Below are positions 15,298-25,109 of a stretch of 64,000 nt of DNA, in pieces (position 1 is the stretch's first letter; each line of letters opens with the position of its first letter). Below the pieces are notes generated by a model. It saw nothing but the letters and a program-made list of their open reading frames with translations. It was not told the DNA's origin and ran no database searches. A program made the position numbers and the translations under genes. Location: assembly GCA_903926385.1 (NCBI GenBank), contig CAIYIS010000015.1, forward strand, positions 1 through 64,000. Direction: 5' to 3'. The DNA comes from an uncultured Bacteroidota bacterium. Its GTDB lineage: Bacteria; Bacteroidota; Bacteroidia; 2-12-FULL-35-15.

Positions 15298-17595
15298 CTA
15301 ATCGAGTGCTCTTCTATTAAACATTATATATCCGAAGTGAAATAAAAAGGTAAAAGGAGTCGTCACCTGATCATAATAATTAACACCAAGGCTTAGTGGT
15401 CCGACAGGAGTAGTCCAAACAATAGCACTTGTTCCAATGTAATGCTGCAAAGTAAATGGTAGAGTATAATCAGTTTTGTTATCGGCTGTTTTAACAAGAG
15501 TTTGTACCGGTTGAAAAATATAAGCTTCTGCTCGAATTTCAACATTCTTGCGAATATTAAAAACCAGTTTTATTCCCCCAGCTAAATATTGTTGAGCTCG
15601 GTAGTTTTCAAGAAAGACAGTTTTACTATCAGGGGTTGGCTGAAAGGCCGGACAGGATAAAATAGACGAAGTGTAATTATGAAAGAGTGTTTGAGTAGAA
15701 TAAGCTCCCTCGCCAAACAGCCCGACTTTAAACGAACCTCTTCGGTTAAAATACCGTTCAGCTTTAAATTTTAAAACTAACCATTCATGATGTTTGGTGA
15801 AATTAGAATCAGTAATGGCGGCAGTTGAACCTGGAGTGTTCGTTTCCATGCCGTTTACATAGCGTACTTTCAAGTTCAAATATTCACCCTGATTAGCATA
15901 TTGCTTTCTGTTCAGTGAATTAATTTCGTAATAGGCTTGTGCGGTGAATGCATCAAAATCGGTACGGTCAGCAGTATCGCGTTCGGTGAAGTTAGAATTC
16001 TGATAATACTTGTCAGTAATTCTAGCACCTCCTGCACCTGTTACAATGCGGCCTTTACGACCTGTAGGAAAACCGATGTTCAAGTCACCATATTCTTCCG
16101 ACTGCAACAAATATAAAGGACGAATGTCTTTTGTAAATGCATTGGATGATTTATAATAATCCCAATGGTTCCAGGTAAAATTAGGCTCAATATACATAGG
16201 CGTTTTAAAAGGGAAATCGATACGTGCTTTTACTTGAGCCGAACTGTAAAGTTTTCCAAAATACCCATTCGCCATAAGGCTAGTTGCAATAGCTCCAAGG
16301 TAATTATACTTTATGCCTAAGTATCCTTCTGAAATAGGTCGGTTAGAAAAGTCGCCTCCGAAATCTGTAATAATATTTCTTTCTTTCTTTACTCTTAGAT
16401 ATAAATCGTAGAAACCAGTTAGAGGGTTAAACGTAGCCTTCGGATAAATATACTTAATTTTATTATCTGCAGATAACCGGAAATAGCCTTCCTTAATATC
16501 CTTGAGCGAAATTTTATCCTTTTTATGGCGCAAGATTTTCATTGCATACTCTTCCTGTTTCCAATTCAGTCCTTCAAAATAAATATTATCGAAAACAATT
16601 TCAGGTTGTTTTGCTTTAAATTTTGCACGTTTGGTATTTATTGCATCAGGGGCAACTCTGCGTTCGGTGTAGAGTTTAATCATTTCCATCTGTCGCATAG
16701 CCGAAGCATAACCACTATCGATTAGCGGTTGCACATTTTTAAAATTAAATAATGCAACATCTGTTTTAGGTTCTATAACAATACCGTTTTCGCACTGAAC
16801 TTTAAAATCGGATTTACTCTGAAGCATACTTTTTATTTGCGAAAGGATATTGTCTTCATCGGGAGGTGGGTTATTCGCACTCACATTCGAACCAATAATA
16901 AAGTCGGGATAAAAATCATCATACATTACATTAGATGGAAAATTATTATATAATCCACCATCGAATAATAGTTTTCCATCCACTAAGATAGGTCTAATGT
17001 AAAATGGATATGACATGGAAGCTCGCACCGCCTGAGCTAAATCGCCTTTTCTAAATATAACAGATTCTTTTTTCTCTATATCCGAAGCCACACATCGAAA
17101 TGGTATAAACAAACTGTCAAAATTATATCCTGCCGCTGCTGCTGCAGGGCCAGCTAGTTCCATCATCCCGAAATCCATAGCAATTGGTGAAATTACGTTG
17201 GTGGGCAATGTTCGAAGTATTGTTGAATCAAAAAGTCTAAGAGTTATCCAAGATGCATCATCATCTCCGCGTTTGAAATAGTATGCATATTTCACATCAA
17301 TCATTCCTTCCGACATATTCCGAAATTGCTCAGTTTTTACTATGCCTTCTATTTGAGTTGGCGAAAATCCCATAGCATACAAACTGCCCACCAGAGCGCC
17401 CATAGAAGTTCCGGTTATGAAATCAATCGGAATGTGATTTTCTTCGAGAGCTTTGAGAACACCAATATGTGCCATGCCGCTTGCAGCACCGCCACTAAGA
17501 ACTACTCCCACCTTTTGGGCTTGAGTATTCAAATTGGCAAACAAAAACACCGCCAGTAACAATAAAGACAGGAATGTATGTTTTGTAATGTTCAT
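15298..17595 (-). CDS. Patatin-like phospholipase fused to an outer membrane beta barrel
   Basis: The 765-residue precursor begins with a signal peptide ending in NTQAQ. The patatin domain follows: oxyanion region SGGAASGMAHIGVL, nucleophile S64 in GTSMG, and the aspartate in DGGLYNN. The oxyanion loop reads GGAASG, with Ala where the third Gly is usual. After about residue 340 comes a POTRA-like segment (EIVFDNIYFEGL...) and then a beta-barrel region to the end, ending in GYIMFNRRALD. This is the PlpD (type Vd) plan, in which the barrel carries or displays the lipase at the outer membrane. Nothing around it suggests an operon. Confidence 0.92.
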   Translation of the reverse strand: MNITKHTFLSLLLLAVFLFANLNTQAQKVGVVLSGGAASGMAHIGVLKALEENHIPIDFITGTSMGALVGSLYAMGFSPTQIEGIVKTEQFRNMSEGMIDVKYAYYFKRGDDDASWITLRLFDSTILRTLPTNVISPIAMDFGMMELAGPAAAAAGYNFDSLFIPFRCVASDIEKKESVIFRKGDLAQAVRASMSYPFYIRPILVDGKLLFDGGLYNNFPSNVMYDDFYPDFIIGSNVSANNPPPDEDNILSQIKSMLQSKSDFKVQCENGIVIEPKTDVALFNFKNVQPLIDSGYASAMRQMEMIKLYTERRVAPDAINTKRAKFKAKQPEIVFDNIYFEGLNWKQEEYAMKILRHKKDKISLKDIKEGYFRLSADNKIKYIYPKATFNPLTGFYDLYLRVKKERNIITDFGGDFSNRPISEGYLGIKYNYLGAIATSLMANGYFGKLYSSAQVKARIDFPFKTPMYIEPNFTWNHWDYYKSSNAFTKDIRPLYLLQSEEYGDLNIGFPTGRKGRIVTGAGGARITDKYYQNSNFTERDTADRTDFDAFTAQAYYEINSLNRKQYANQGEYLNLKVRYVNGMETNTPGSTAAITDSNFTKHHEWLVLKFKAERYFNRRGSFKVGLFGEGAYSTQTLFHNYTSSILSCPAFQPTPDSKTVFLENYRAQQYLAGGIKLVFNIRKNVEIRAEAYIFQPVQTLVKTADNKTDYTLPFTLQHYIGTSAIVWTTPVGPLSLGVNYYDQVTTPFTFLFHFGYIMFNRRALD

Positions 17596-17666
17596 GAATG
17601 ATGAAATTTTCTGATTACAAAACTAATAAGAATTAAGGGAGTGCAAATAAACATTTATTTATTTAT

Positions 17667-18458
17667 TCACATTACTGTTTGAATAAGTCCGGTATAATAG
17701 TCAGGTGCTTTCAATAGTCGTGAACCATACCAAGAAAACAATTCCCCATCTACTAATACAATCTTTGCTTCTGGACAAATGGATTGGAACTGTTGAATGT
17801 GTTTTTCAGAAAAAGGAAATGGTTCGGAAGAAAGAAAAATTACCTGAGGATTAGCCTTGGTGATCTGCTCTGCGCTTACTTCAGGATAACGCATATTTAC
17901 TTCAGATGCGAATACATTTATCAAACCACATCGGGTAAGCATATCATCAATAAAGGTATTTCGGGCTGCTACCATAAAAGGGTTTTGCCAGATAAAATAA
18001 GCAATTTTAATCTGCGATGCCTCGCGTGTTGCAAATTGATTAAACAAAAACTCTATTTCCAGCTTAAGGTTTATTCCTTCCTTGTTTTTACCTACCAATG
18101 CTCCAACGTATACCATCATTGTGAAAGCATCTTTGAGGTTATTACAATCACTCATCCATACGTTATAATGTTTAGACAATTCCTCAATTTGTTGCTGATC
18201 GTTCTCTTCTTTGTTTCCAATAATTAAATCAGGATTCAATTCTTTTATTTTTTCGAAATCAATCGTTTTTGTCCCACCCACCTTTGTCTTGCTCTCATAC
18301 CATTCCTTTGGATGAATACAAAATTTGGTTATTCCAATCACTTCGTTTCTTAATCCTAAATCATAAAGCAATTCAGTTTGCGAAGGCACAAGCGAGATAA
18401 TTCGTTTGGGTGTTTCTGCAAGCTCCACTTTTCGGCCTAACTGGTCGGTGTAAATCAT
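17667..18458 (-). CDS. BtuF-like helical-backbone metal receptor without signal peptide
   Basis: The 263-residue protein has the fold pattern of cobalamin or siderophore binding proteins: RIISLVPSQTELLYDLGL, VGGTKTIDFEKIKELNPDLII and IAYFIWQNPFMVAARNTFIDDML. No signal peptide or lipobox precedes the fold; it begins MIYTDQLGRKVEL. A periplasmic solute-binding role would need export, so a cytoplasmic role is possible. It starts 3 bases after the stop of the SNF2 helicase, so it is in the same transcript. No ABC permease is nearby. Such signal-less copies occur in Bacteroidota. Confidence 0.85.
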   Translation of the reverse strand: MIYTDQLGRKVELAETPKRIISLVPSQTELLYDLGLRNEVIGITKFCIHPKEWYESKTKVGGTKTIDFEKIKELNPDLIIGNKEENDQQQIEELSKHYNVWMSDCNNLKDAFTMMVYVGALVGKNKEGINLKLEIEFLFNQFATREASQIKIAYFIWQNPFMVAARNTFIDDMLTRCGLINVFASEVNMRYPEVSAEQITKANPQVIFLSSEPFPFSEKHIQQFQSICPEAKIVLVDGELFSWYGSRLLKAPDYYTGLIQTVM

Positions 18459-18461
18459 AAA

Positions 18462-20987
18462 TTATTTTTGTTTGTTGGTTTGAATAAATTCCGGAAGCTT
18501 GTTACCATCTATTAATTCGATTTTATGTGTGCCGGCATAAGTTATCGCTTCTTTGCTAAACTCCCCGTTGCTTATCAATATGGCTTTTCCAATTCTTTTG
18601 TTCAGTAAGAGTAGTTGGTGGAGTTTTTTTAACTGTGGTAATTGCACTGTCTCCAAGGCATTATCCTGCCACAAGGATTGAATAACTACTTCTATAATAC
18701 TTGCAGAGGTGATTCGTTTGGCTGACATAAACACACCTCCTTCGTAACTTCTTTTATGGTGATTGAGATGATATCCCGACTTTGATAACAAATCGGAAAC
18801 GAAATTTTCAAACTTCTTTTCATCCATGCCGTGAAAATTGCTTGAAACAGGATGTTCAGTTAGTGTAGCAGAACTTCTCCTTTTTTTCAATCCAAACAAT
18901 CCGAAAATTTCCTCTTCCGACATTAATTTATCAAGATTAATTTCCTCGCTCAGTTCGTCCACCACCACATTGAATAAACTTTTCTTCGACTCCAGGATAT
19001 CAAATATTCTTCGCTCTATGGTATCTTCAGCAAGTAGCATGGTTTCAAAAACAGTTTTATCCTGTCCGATGCGGTGAGCTCTTCCAGCCGCCTGTGACGA
19101 AATAGAAGGGTTCCACCACAAATCAAAATGAAAAACATAATTAGCTCGTGTCAGTGTAATTCCCGAATTACCGGCCTTAAGTGAAAGTAGCATTATTTTA
19201 TTCTCCGTATTATTTACATCTTGAAACTGGCGCACCATAACCTCCCGCTGACTTAAGTTGAGTTGACCATGATAATACAAAGGATTAAATTCTTTCAAAT
19301 GTGGTAAAAGTGGTTCCAGTGTTTTTTTCGGAAACTGAGAAAAGATTAAGGCCTTATCGCCCTGCGATGTGAGTTCTTCCAGTTTTTCTTTCAGATAATC
19401 CAGTTTCGAACTCTCTTGTGTTTCCGGGTCAATATTGCAGAGCTGTTTTAATTTTGTTATCAATGCAAAAACGTGTTGAATCGTAGCCTCGTTTCCTTTT
19501 CCTTCCAAATCGAGCACCCCTGTTGCTTCTGCATGGTCGTACTTCCTTCTTTGACTTGGCGAGAGTTCCAGCCACTCATAATGTTGCTGTATGGGTTGCA
19601 AATCTTTCAGCACATCATCTTTTTTTCTTCTGATAAAATTAGCTCGATAGGTATCTATCACATCTTGTGTGCTCGTTTTGTTTTTATCCTTAAACATATC
19701 TGCATTCAAAGTTTCGCACACGGTCACCAAATCTTTCAATTTGTTTTCCATCGGAGTGCCCGAAAGGGCCCATCTGTGTTTGGCATACACCACCCTCACA
19801 GCCTTTGTCATTTTCGTTTTCGGATTTTTTGTTTTTTGAATCTCATCAAATATCAACACATCAAAATGCGTTCTCGCTCTGTCATCTTTGAGCGGATAGA
19901 AAAATGTATGACCACATTTCGGACACGCTACTTCTGAATAATGCAATTCAAAAGGCACATCTATTTCTCCTTCACATTCCGGAACCGGGCAATAAAAATG
20001 ATGTCCATGCTCATCCACTTTCAATCTTTTTAATTCAATCGTTTTCTCCAAATCTTTTTGCAACGATTCGTATACGCAGATATAGATATGTGCCCCTGTG
20101 CTCCACAATATTTTTCTGAATTCAGGGCTTCCCTCTAGTTTCAATGCTTTCAGTTCTGGAGCCCATCTGCACAATTCGTTATACCAGTTGGTGAGTAAGG
20201 CTTTTGGACAAACAATACAACACGAAGTAATCTTTCCTGTTGTAAACAGTACTTTTAAAGCTACTATTGCTTGAATTGTTTTGCCCAGCCCCATTTCGTC
20301 TCCTAATAACGCTGCTGGGTTTTCGAGTAAAAATTCTATTCCTTCGGGCTGAAATGCTAGTAATGGTCGCGGAAAAACAATGGGGTTATCAAAGTTTTTT
20401 CCGAGTGGGGGCTGTAGAGCCGGAAATATTAAATCAAAAACATCAAATTCATCAAACCTGTTTTCTTTCTTGTATTGTACCTTGATGCTTGGTTTTTCAA
20501 ATTCATCATTTTCTTCTGTCTCGACTTGTTCTTCCTCAGGTATGGCCTTCTCTCTTGTCTTCCTAAATTTGGGTTCTTCTTTTTCTTTTGGTTTTTCTCT
20601 TATATAAATCTTTCCCTTTATCAATGGCTTTTTAAATTGTACCGCAAAATTTTCTATTGCAGGAAACAGGTCAAGTGTATCCTGTATGTTTCCCAAATCA
20701 TGCACAGTAACCGTATCGAATGTAAAACCCACAATTGAATTTTCTCCTATTTCTGTTTCAAACAATACAGGAAAGTTGCTTATGGTAAGCGATTGGGGAG
20801 AGTAACAGTAATTCTGACTGATGGTAATATCCGGAAAGCCCAGATTACTGAATGACTTAAAGCCAAGCGGAGGAAGGTAGAAATCCACTTCGCCCAGGGA
20901 GGCTGTGCTTTTTTCTTTCACAGGAACCAGCTTCTTGGCGATGCTCAATTTGGTTTTCTGAAAAAACGAAAGCTTATAATCGGTCAT
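18462..20987 (-). CDS. SNF2-family helicase with zinc ribbon and degenerate Mrr-like domain
   Basis: The 841-residue protein has an N-terminal region of about 215 residues that I do not recognise. The SNF2 motor follows, with motif I GDEMGLGKT at 229-237, DEIQ at 381-384, SGTPMEN at 409-415 and QAAGRAHRIGQ near 633-643. A four-cysteine ribbon (C333, C338, C355, C358) is inserted before motif II. The C-terminus (about 722-841) resembles an Mrr-type restriction nuclease, but the usual GGVD reads GGVF (F753) and the QxK step reads Q770-S-L772, so cleavage is unlikely. It lies between a 183-residue partner and a BtuF-like gene with 2-3 base gaps. Confidence 0.93.
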   Translation of the reverse strand: MTDYKLSFFQKTKLSIAKKLVPVKEKSTASLGEVDFYLPPLGFKSFSNLGFPDITISQNYCYSPQSLTISNFPVLFETEIGENSIVGFTFDTVTVHDLGNIQDTLDLFPAIENFAVQFKKPLIKGKIYIREKPKEKEEPKFRKTREKAIPEEEQVETEENDEFEKPSIKVQYKKENRFDEFDVFDLIFPALQPPLGKNFDNPIVFPRPLLAFQPEGIEFLLENPAALLGDEMGLGKTIQAIVALKVLFTTGKITSCCIVCPKALLTNWYNELCRWAPELKALKLEGSPEFRKILWSTGAHIYICVYESLQKDLEKTIELKRLKVDEHGHHFYCPVPECEGEIDVPFELHYSEVACPKCGHTFFYPLKDDRARTHFDVLIFDEIQKTKNPKTKMTKAVRVVYAKHRWALSGTPMENKLKDLVTVCETLNADMFKDKNKTSTQDVIDTYRANFIRRKKDDVLKDLQPIQQHYEWLELSPSQRRKYDHAEATGVLDLEGKGNEATIQHVFALITKLKQLCNIDPETQESSKLDYLKEKLEELTSQGDKALIFSQFPKKTLEPLLPHLKEFNPLYYHGQLNLSQREVMVRQFQDVNNTENKIMLLSLKAGNSGITLTRANYVFHFDLWWNPSISSQAAGRAHRIGQDKTVFETMLLAEDTIERRIFDILESKKSLFNVVVDELSEEINLDKLMSEEEIFGLFGLKKRRSSATLTEHPVSSNFHGMDEKKFENFVSDLLSKSGYHLNHHKRSYEGGVFMSAKRITSASIIEVVIQSLWQDNALETVQLPQLKKLHQLLLLNKRIGKAILISNGEFSKEAITYAGTHKIELIDGNKLPEFIQTNKQK

Positions 20988-20989
20988 TG

Positions 20990-21541
20990 TTATTTGAATT
21001 TCTGATCGGTTTTGCCCAATATCTCTACCGATTTTTTCATCCGTTCAAACGGTTCTGTTAGGTCGAAATTTTCGAAAACAGTTTTTACTGATTCGCTTGT
21101 GTTCTTAACATCCTTCGGAAAGTCGGGATTGTAGCTTATTTCCACCGGTTCAAATGTATTGTATTCATGAGCTAAAATTATTTTCCCTTCCGATGTTTCT
21201 CCTGTTTTCTGTTCTTCATCTTTTTGTTCCGCTTTGTTTATAAGCACCACAGCGGTATTTACTTTAGTCCGCATCGACAGTAGATAAGGTGCATTTACAA
21301 ACAAGAAATCAGGAACATTAATTACTGATTTCATAAGCGGCACACCGCACAACTCAATGCCTATGTAAGGTTGCAGTCGTTCTCCATAAAGTGCTCTCTG
21401 AATTGCAGTGGCCTTTACCGAATGTGTGCATTTAAATTCGAGAGGAATTCCGTAACTGTCGGTTATTAGCAGTGTACCAACAAAACTGTCTTTGGTGTCG
21501 GTTTCGTATAGCGAGTAGAAACCTATTTTTAATTTTGACAT
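20990..21541 (-). CDS. Unknown protein coupled to the SNF2 helicase
   Basis: I do not recognise a family for this 183-residue soluble protein. It starts at ATG 21541 (MSKLKIGFYSLYETDTKDSFVG) and its stop lies 2 bases before the helicase start, which strongly implies translational coupling. The first 100 residues look like a compact alpha/beta domain (LLITDSYGIPLEFKCTHSVKATAIQRALYG, LCGVPLM). A charged linker (EQKDEEQKTGE) follows, then a helical tail. Its job is probably tied to the helicase. The linkage is seen in the sequence; the role is inference. Confidence 0.78.
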   Translation of the reverse strand: MSKLKIGFYSLYETDTKDSFVGTLLITDSYGIPLEFKCTHSVKATAIQRALYGERLQPYIGIELCGVPLMKSVINVPDFLFVNAPYLLSMRTKVNTAVVLINKAEQKDEEQKTGETSEGKIILAHEYNTFEPVEISYNPDFPKDVKNTSESVKTVFENFDLTEPFERMKKSVEILGKTDQKFK

Positions 21542-21712
21542 GAGGCTACAATTAATTGTGTTTATTAATCCTAATTCTCTATAATGCAAAATTAAGAAAT
21601 AATAAACTACAAGATGTTGCCTTCTTGGTAATTATTTTTTTTTGAAATCTTTTAAATATTCAGGAAACGTATTTGTTTTGACTTATCAAATACGTTTCCT
21701 TAAAAATTTCAC

Positions 21713-23089
21713 CTATTTAGTGAGGGCATTAATTATATCGTGACGGGTGATGATATAAGTATTATCCAATTTGAAATCGCGAACCAAAACTGCCGGATTG
21801 GTATCTGTAATCATAGCCGAAAGCGAATCGATAGGAGCCGAAATATCTACAAACGGGAATGCAGGTTGCATTATGGTTTCCACTTTATTGTTTTTTATCT
21901 CCGGATTAGCCACCACTTTTGCATACAACAAACTTTCGTTCAACGAACCCACAATACGTTTATCTGTCGTAACCGGAATTTGCGATATATCCATTTTGCT
22001 CATTACCTTAACGGCATTGCCAATCGTATCCGAACTTTCGATGGTAATCAGTTTGCCATTGGTGTTATTGTTTACCAAATCTTTTGCTACCAAGCCCTGT
22101 TTATCAAAAAATCCTTTTTCCATCATCCAGTCGTTATTAAACATTTTGCCTAAATAACGAGTTCCATGGTCGTGAAAAATAACCACCACCACATCTCCTT
22201 CTTTCAGTTCGTTTTTCAGCTGAATCAATCCTGCCATAGCCGAACCTGCCGAGTTACCTGCAAAAATCCCTTCCTGCTTGGTAATTTCTCTTGTCATGAT
22301 GGCTGCATCTTTATCCGTTACTTTTTCAAAACGGTCGATGATATTAAAATCAACATTAGCTGGCAAAAAATCTTCCCCAATTCCTTCGGTTATGTATGGG
22401 TATATTTCATTTTTATCAAATATTCCGGTTTCCTTGTATTTCTTAAAAACCGAACCGTATGTATCAATTCCCCATATTTTCACATTCGGATTTTTTTCTT
22501 TCAGGTAGCGCCCGGTTCCGCATATCGTTCCTCCTGTGCCCACTCCCACTACGAGATGGGTTATTTTACCTTCCGTTTGTTCCCATATTTCGGGGCCGGT
22601 TTGTTCGTAATGTGCCTGAGAGTTGCTCAAGTTGTCGTATTGATTCGGTTTCCACGAATTCGGAATCTCTGCCACCAGGCGTGACGACACCGAATAATAC
22701 GAACGTGGGTCTTCTGGGTCAACATCCGTAGGACATACAATAACATCCGCACCAAACGCCCTCAATGCATCCACTTTTTCTTTCGATTGTTTATCGGTTG
22801 TTGTAAAAATACAATTGTATCCTTTAATAATAGCCGCTATAGCCAGCCCCATTCCTGTGTTTCCGCTCGTACCTTCTATTATGGTTCCGCCCGGTTTCAA
22901 ACGTCCGTCTTTCTCCGCATCTTCTATCATTTTCAAAGCCATTCGGTCTTTAATGGAATTGCCGGGGTTAAACGTTTCCACCTTTGCATACACTGTTGCC
23001 TTTAAATCTTTGGTCAAATTATTTATACGAACCAATGGAGTATTTCCTATCGTTTCTAAAATATTGTTGCTTGCTTTTCTGAATGTCAT
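21713..23089 (-). CDS. PLP-dependent cystathionine beta-synthase / cysteine synthase with CBS pair
   Basis: The 458-residue enzyme belongs to the fold type II PLP family. The PLP lysine is K47 in NPGNSIKDRM, and the phosphate loop is GTSGNTG at 73-79. A second glycine loop reads GVGTGGTI. The C-terminal 120 residues form two CBS domains (ESSDTIGNAVKVMSKMDISQIPV and VDISAPIDSLSAMI). Cystathionine beta-synthase from serine and homocysteine is the most likely reaction, with cysteine synthase the alternative. The CBS pair probably regulates it by a nucleotide ligand. It is monocistronic with a TATTTTTG box at 23137-23144. Confidence 0.93.
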   Translation of the reverse strand: MTFRKASNNILETIGNTPLVRINNLTKDLKATVYAKVETFNPGNSIKDRMALKMIEDAEKDGRLKPGGTIIEGTSGNTGMGLAIAAIIKGYNCIFTTTDKQSKEKVDALRAFGADVIVCPTDVDPEDPRSYYSVSSRLVAEIPNSWKPNQYDNLSNSQAHYEQTGPEIWEQTEGKITHLVVGVGTGGTICGTGRYLKEKNPNVKIWGIDTYGSVFKKYKETGIFDKNEIYPYITEGIGEDFLPANVDFNIIDRFEKVTDKDAAIMTREITKQEGIFAGNSAGSAMAGLIQLKNELKEGDVVVVIFHDHGTRYLGKMFNNDWMMEKGFFDKQGLVAKDLVNNNTNGKLITIESSDTIGNAVKVMSKMDISQIPVTTDKRIVGSLNESLLYAKVVANPEIKNNKVETIMQPAFPFVDISAPIDSLSAMITDTNPAVLVRDFKLDNTYIITRHDIINALTK

Positions 23090-23136
23090 GATTTGAATTG
23101 TTGAATTGCTGAATTGTTAAATTGCTAATTGGGGCG

Positions 23137-23144
23137 CAAAAATA
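23137..23144 (-). promoter_or_regulatory. -7 box (TATTTTTG) before the CBS enzyme
   Basis: An exact TAnnTTTG match on the minus strand, followed by GCGCCCC, lies about 48 bases before the ATG at 23089. Confidence 0.55.
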
Positions 23145-23162
23145 CTAAAATAAGCGTACCTC

Positions 23163-24416
23163 TTAATCAATCGAAATTACTTTTATTTCCACTCTTCTAT
23201 TGGCCGCCATTTCCGATTCATCTCTGGCCAGTGGATACAACATATTCTGCGACCCAAACCCTTTTTTACTCATTCTTTCTTTTTCAATTCCTGAGGCCAC
23301 CAGCATATCAAACACCGTTTCGGCCCGTTGTTCCGACAGTTTTACATCATTCCATCCTCCTCCCGCCCCGTTTATATATCCTTCTATCATTATGTGCATG
23401 TTTTTATTTTTCTTCATCAGCTTACTCAAGGCCTCTACAGATGGCTCCGATTCGGGAAGCAGTTTGGCCATGTTTCCATAAAAGTTAATGGTACCCATTC
23501 TGTATTTCTTGCCTTTTTTAAGTCGGGGCAACACAGTTCGAATATCATTAAAAGCAGCACTTTTCTTCAGTTGACTGGTATTAATAGTTTTTACTTGTGT
23601 AAATCCACTGTCGTTCGTGTAGGTCAGGCTGTAGGTTACATTCGTTTTCATGTCTGCTTTAAAACCATATTTCCCGAAATTATCCGTCTCCACCTTCTTC
23701 ACTGTTTTCCCTTCGTTATCAAACAGCGACACCGAAGCCTTAACACCCACGCTGTCCTCATTCAGCACCACACCTTTTATTTCCACTTCCTTTTTATAAC
23801 CGAAATACAGCCTATGTCCTTTGCCATCGGCATACACATTATCCAGCACCAGCAGGTATTGTTCTCCTTTTTTTACAACCAAGGACGCGGAGTAAGAATC
23901 ATTAATTCCCTTGCCCACAAATTCCTTTTGTGACGAAACAGATAATCCAGTCCAGCCTTTCAGTGCAGCATTGGTGCGCGACAGATTACTTCTCTCTGGT
24001 CGTAATTTATGGTTCAGTATTTCATCGCAGGTAGCCGAGTCTTTATAGGGGTAAACCAAAAAATCATAATCGTTGCTGGAGTCGGCAGGAGCAATATCGA
24101 ATTCCAAATTACCATCCTGAATAACCGTTAGTAAATACCAGGCAGAATTATGTTCGTTTTCGAAAGCATTTTTGTCATAAGGCCCTGTGGCTTTTATCTC
24201 CTGCACATTTCCAAAACCATTGGGAGGCAAAGTGGGCCCGTAATGCCCCGTTTGTTTAACAGTTATTTTTATGGCCGATGCACAGTCGCACGAAGTTTTA
24301 GCAGGGCCGGCAGGTTTAGGAGGGTTAACTGTGTTCGGGGCTGTGTTTTTCTGAGCATAACCCGCCATGCTCCATATCAAAATACAAAATACCCTAAGCC
24401 ATGTTTTTTGTTTCAT
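23163..24416 (-). CDS. OmpA-family envelope protein
   Basis: The 417-residue precursor has a signal peptide ending in GYAQ. The N-terminal half includes a PPC-like or beta-sandwich domain (WYLLTVIQDGNLEFDIAPADSSNDYDFLVYPYKD) and a short carboxypeptidase-like module (GVVLNEDSVGVKASVSLFDNEGKTVKK). The last 110 residues form an OmpA peptidoglycan-binding domain, with INGAGGGWNDVKLSEQRAETVFDML and NRRVEIKV at the end. It is probably an outer membrane or periplasmic anchor protein. It is a single gene and lies divergently from the next plus-strand gene across a 1.2 kb gap. Confidence 0.88.
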   Translation of the reverse strand: MKQKTWLRVFCILIWSMAGYAQKNTAPNTVNPPKPAGPAKTSCDCASAIKITVKQTGHYGPTLPPNGFGNVQEIKATGPYDKNAFENEHNSAWYLLTVIQDGNLEFDIAPADSSNDYDFLVYPYKDSATCDEILNHKLRPERSNLSRTNAALKGWTGLSVSSQKEFVGKGINDSYSASLVVKKGEQYLLVLDNVYADGKGHRLYFGYKKEVEIKGVVLNEDSVGVKASVSLFDNEGKTVKKVETDNFGKYGFKADMKTNVTYSLTYTNDSGFTQVKTINTSQLKKSAAFNDIRTVLPRLKKGKKYRMGTINFYGNMAKLLPESEPSVEALSKLMKKNKNMHIMIEGYINGAGGGWNDVKLSEQRAETVFDMLVASGIEKERMSKKGFGSQNMLYPLARDESEMAANRRVEIKVISID

Positions 24417-24689
24417 AAAGTATCCTTTAAATTATTCTGCCAAATTACAATTTTTCGGGAAATGAAGTTTAAGGTTGGAAAGTTTAAGGTAGGAAAGTTT
24501 TGGTTCATCATTGCGATGGCAGGAAAGCTAACTTTATACTATTACTTCCTCCTCACCGTTACGTTTCGCCTCCTCACTTGTGGAAGGTAATTTTGACCGC
24601 ACTATATATTATAGTATGAAATGGAAGGAGGGAAAATGGAGATTTAGGGTTAAAAGGAAGGAAATGGGAAAAAACTGAACAGTGAAAAA

Positions 24690-25105
24690 AAACGTCAGTC
24701 TAAGAAAAAAACAGCCAGTCTGAGAAAAAAACAAGCAGTCTGAGAAAAAAACAGGCAGTACAGAGAAAAAGAAGAGTACAAAAACACGATCGTACGCTAT
24801 CAAACTACAATCGAAAGCTATCAAATAAGACTCGAAAGGCAGTACAATGAAAAAGAACGCTATCAAATGACAATCGAAAGCTATCAAATAAGACTTGAAA
24901 GGCGGTACAAGGAAAAAGAACGCTATCAAATGACAATCGAAAGCTATCAAATAAGACTTGAAAGGCGGTATAAGGGAAAAGAACGCTATCAGATGACAAT
25001 CGAAAGCAGTCAGAATGCAATCGAAAACTATCAAATAAGACTTGAAAGGCAGTACAAGGAAAATGAATGCTATCAGATGACAATCGAAAGCTATTAAATA
25101 ACAAT
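24690..25105. repeat. 21-bp tandem array with 63-bp higher-order unit
   Basis: Recurrent words GCTATCAAAT, GACAATCGAAAG and AGACTTGAAAGG recur at a mean of 21 bases. From 24796 the GCTATC start points fall at 24796, 24859, 24922 and 24985, exactly 63 bases apart, with sub-steps of 21, 22 and 20. One extra 21-base unit is inserted near 25006-25027, after which the 63-base step resumes (25069). The upstream part (24696-24760) is a related 20-base series of CAGTCT words. No gene is supported in the 24417-25618 gap. Confidence 0.88.
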
Positions 25106-25109
25106 CGAA

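Noticed and set aside
18462-20987. Active restriction nuclease fused to an SNF2 helicase
   Set aside because: The Mrr-like domain lacks the catalytic Asp and Lys, so cleavage is unlikely.
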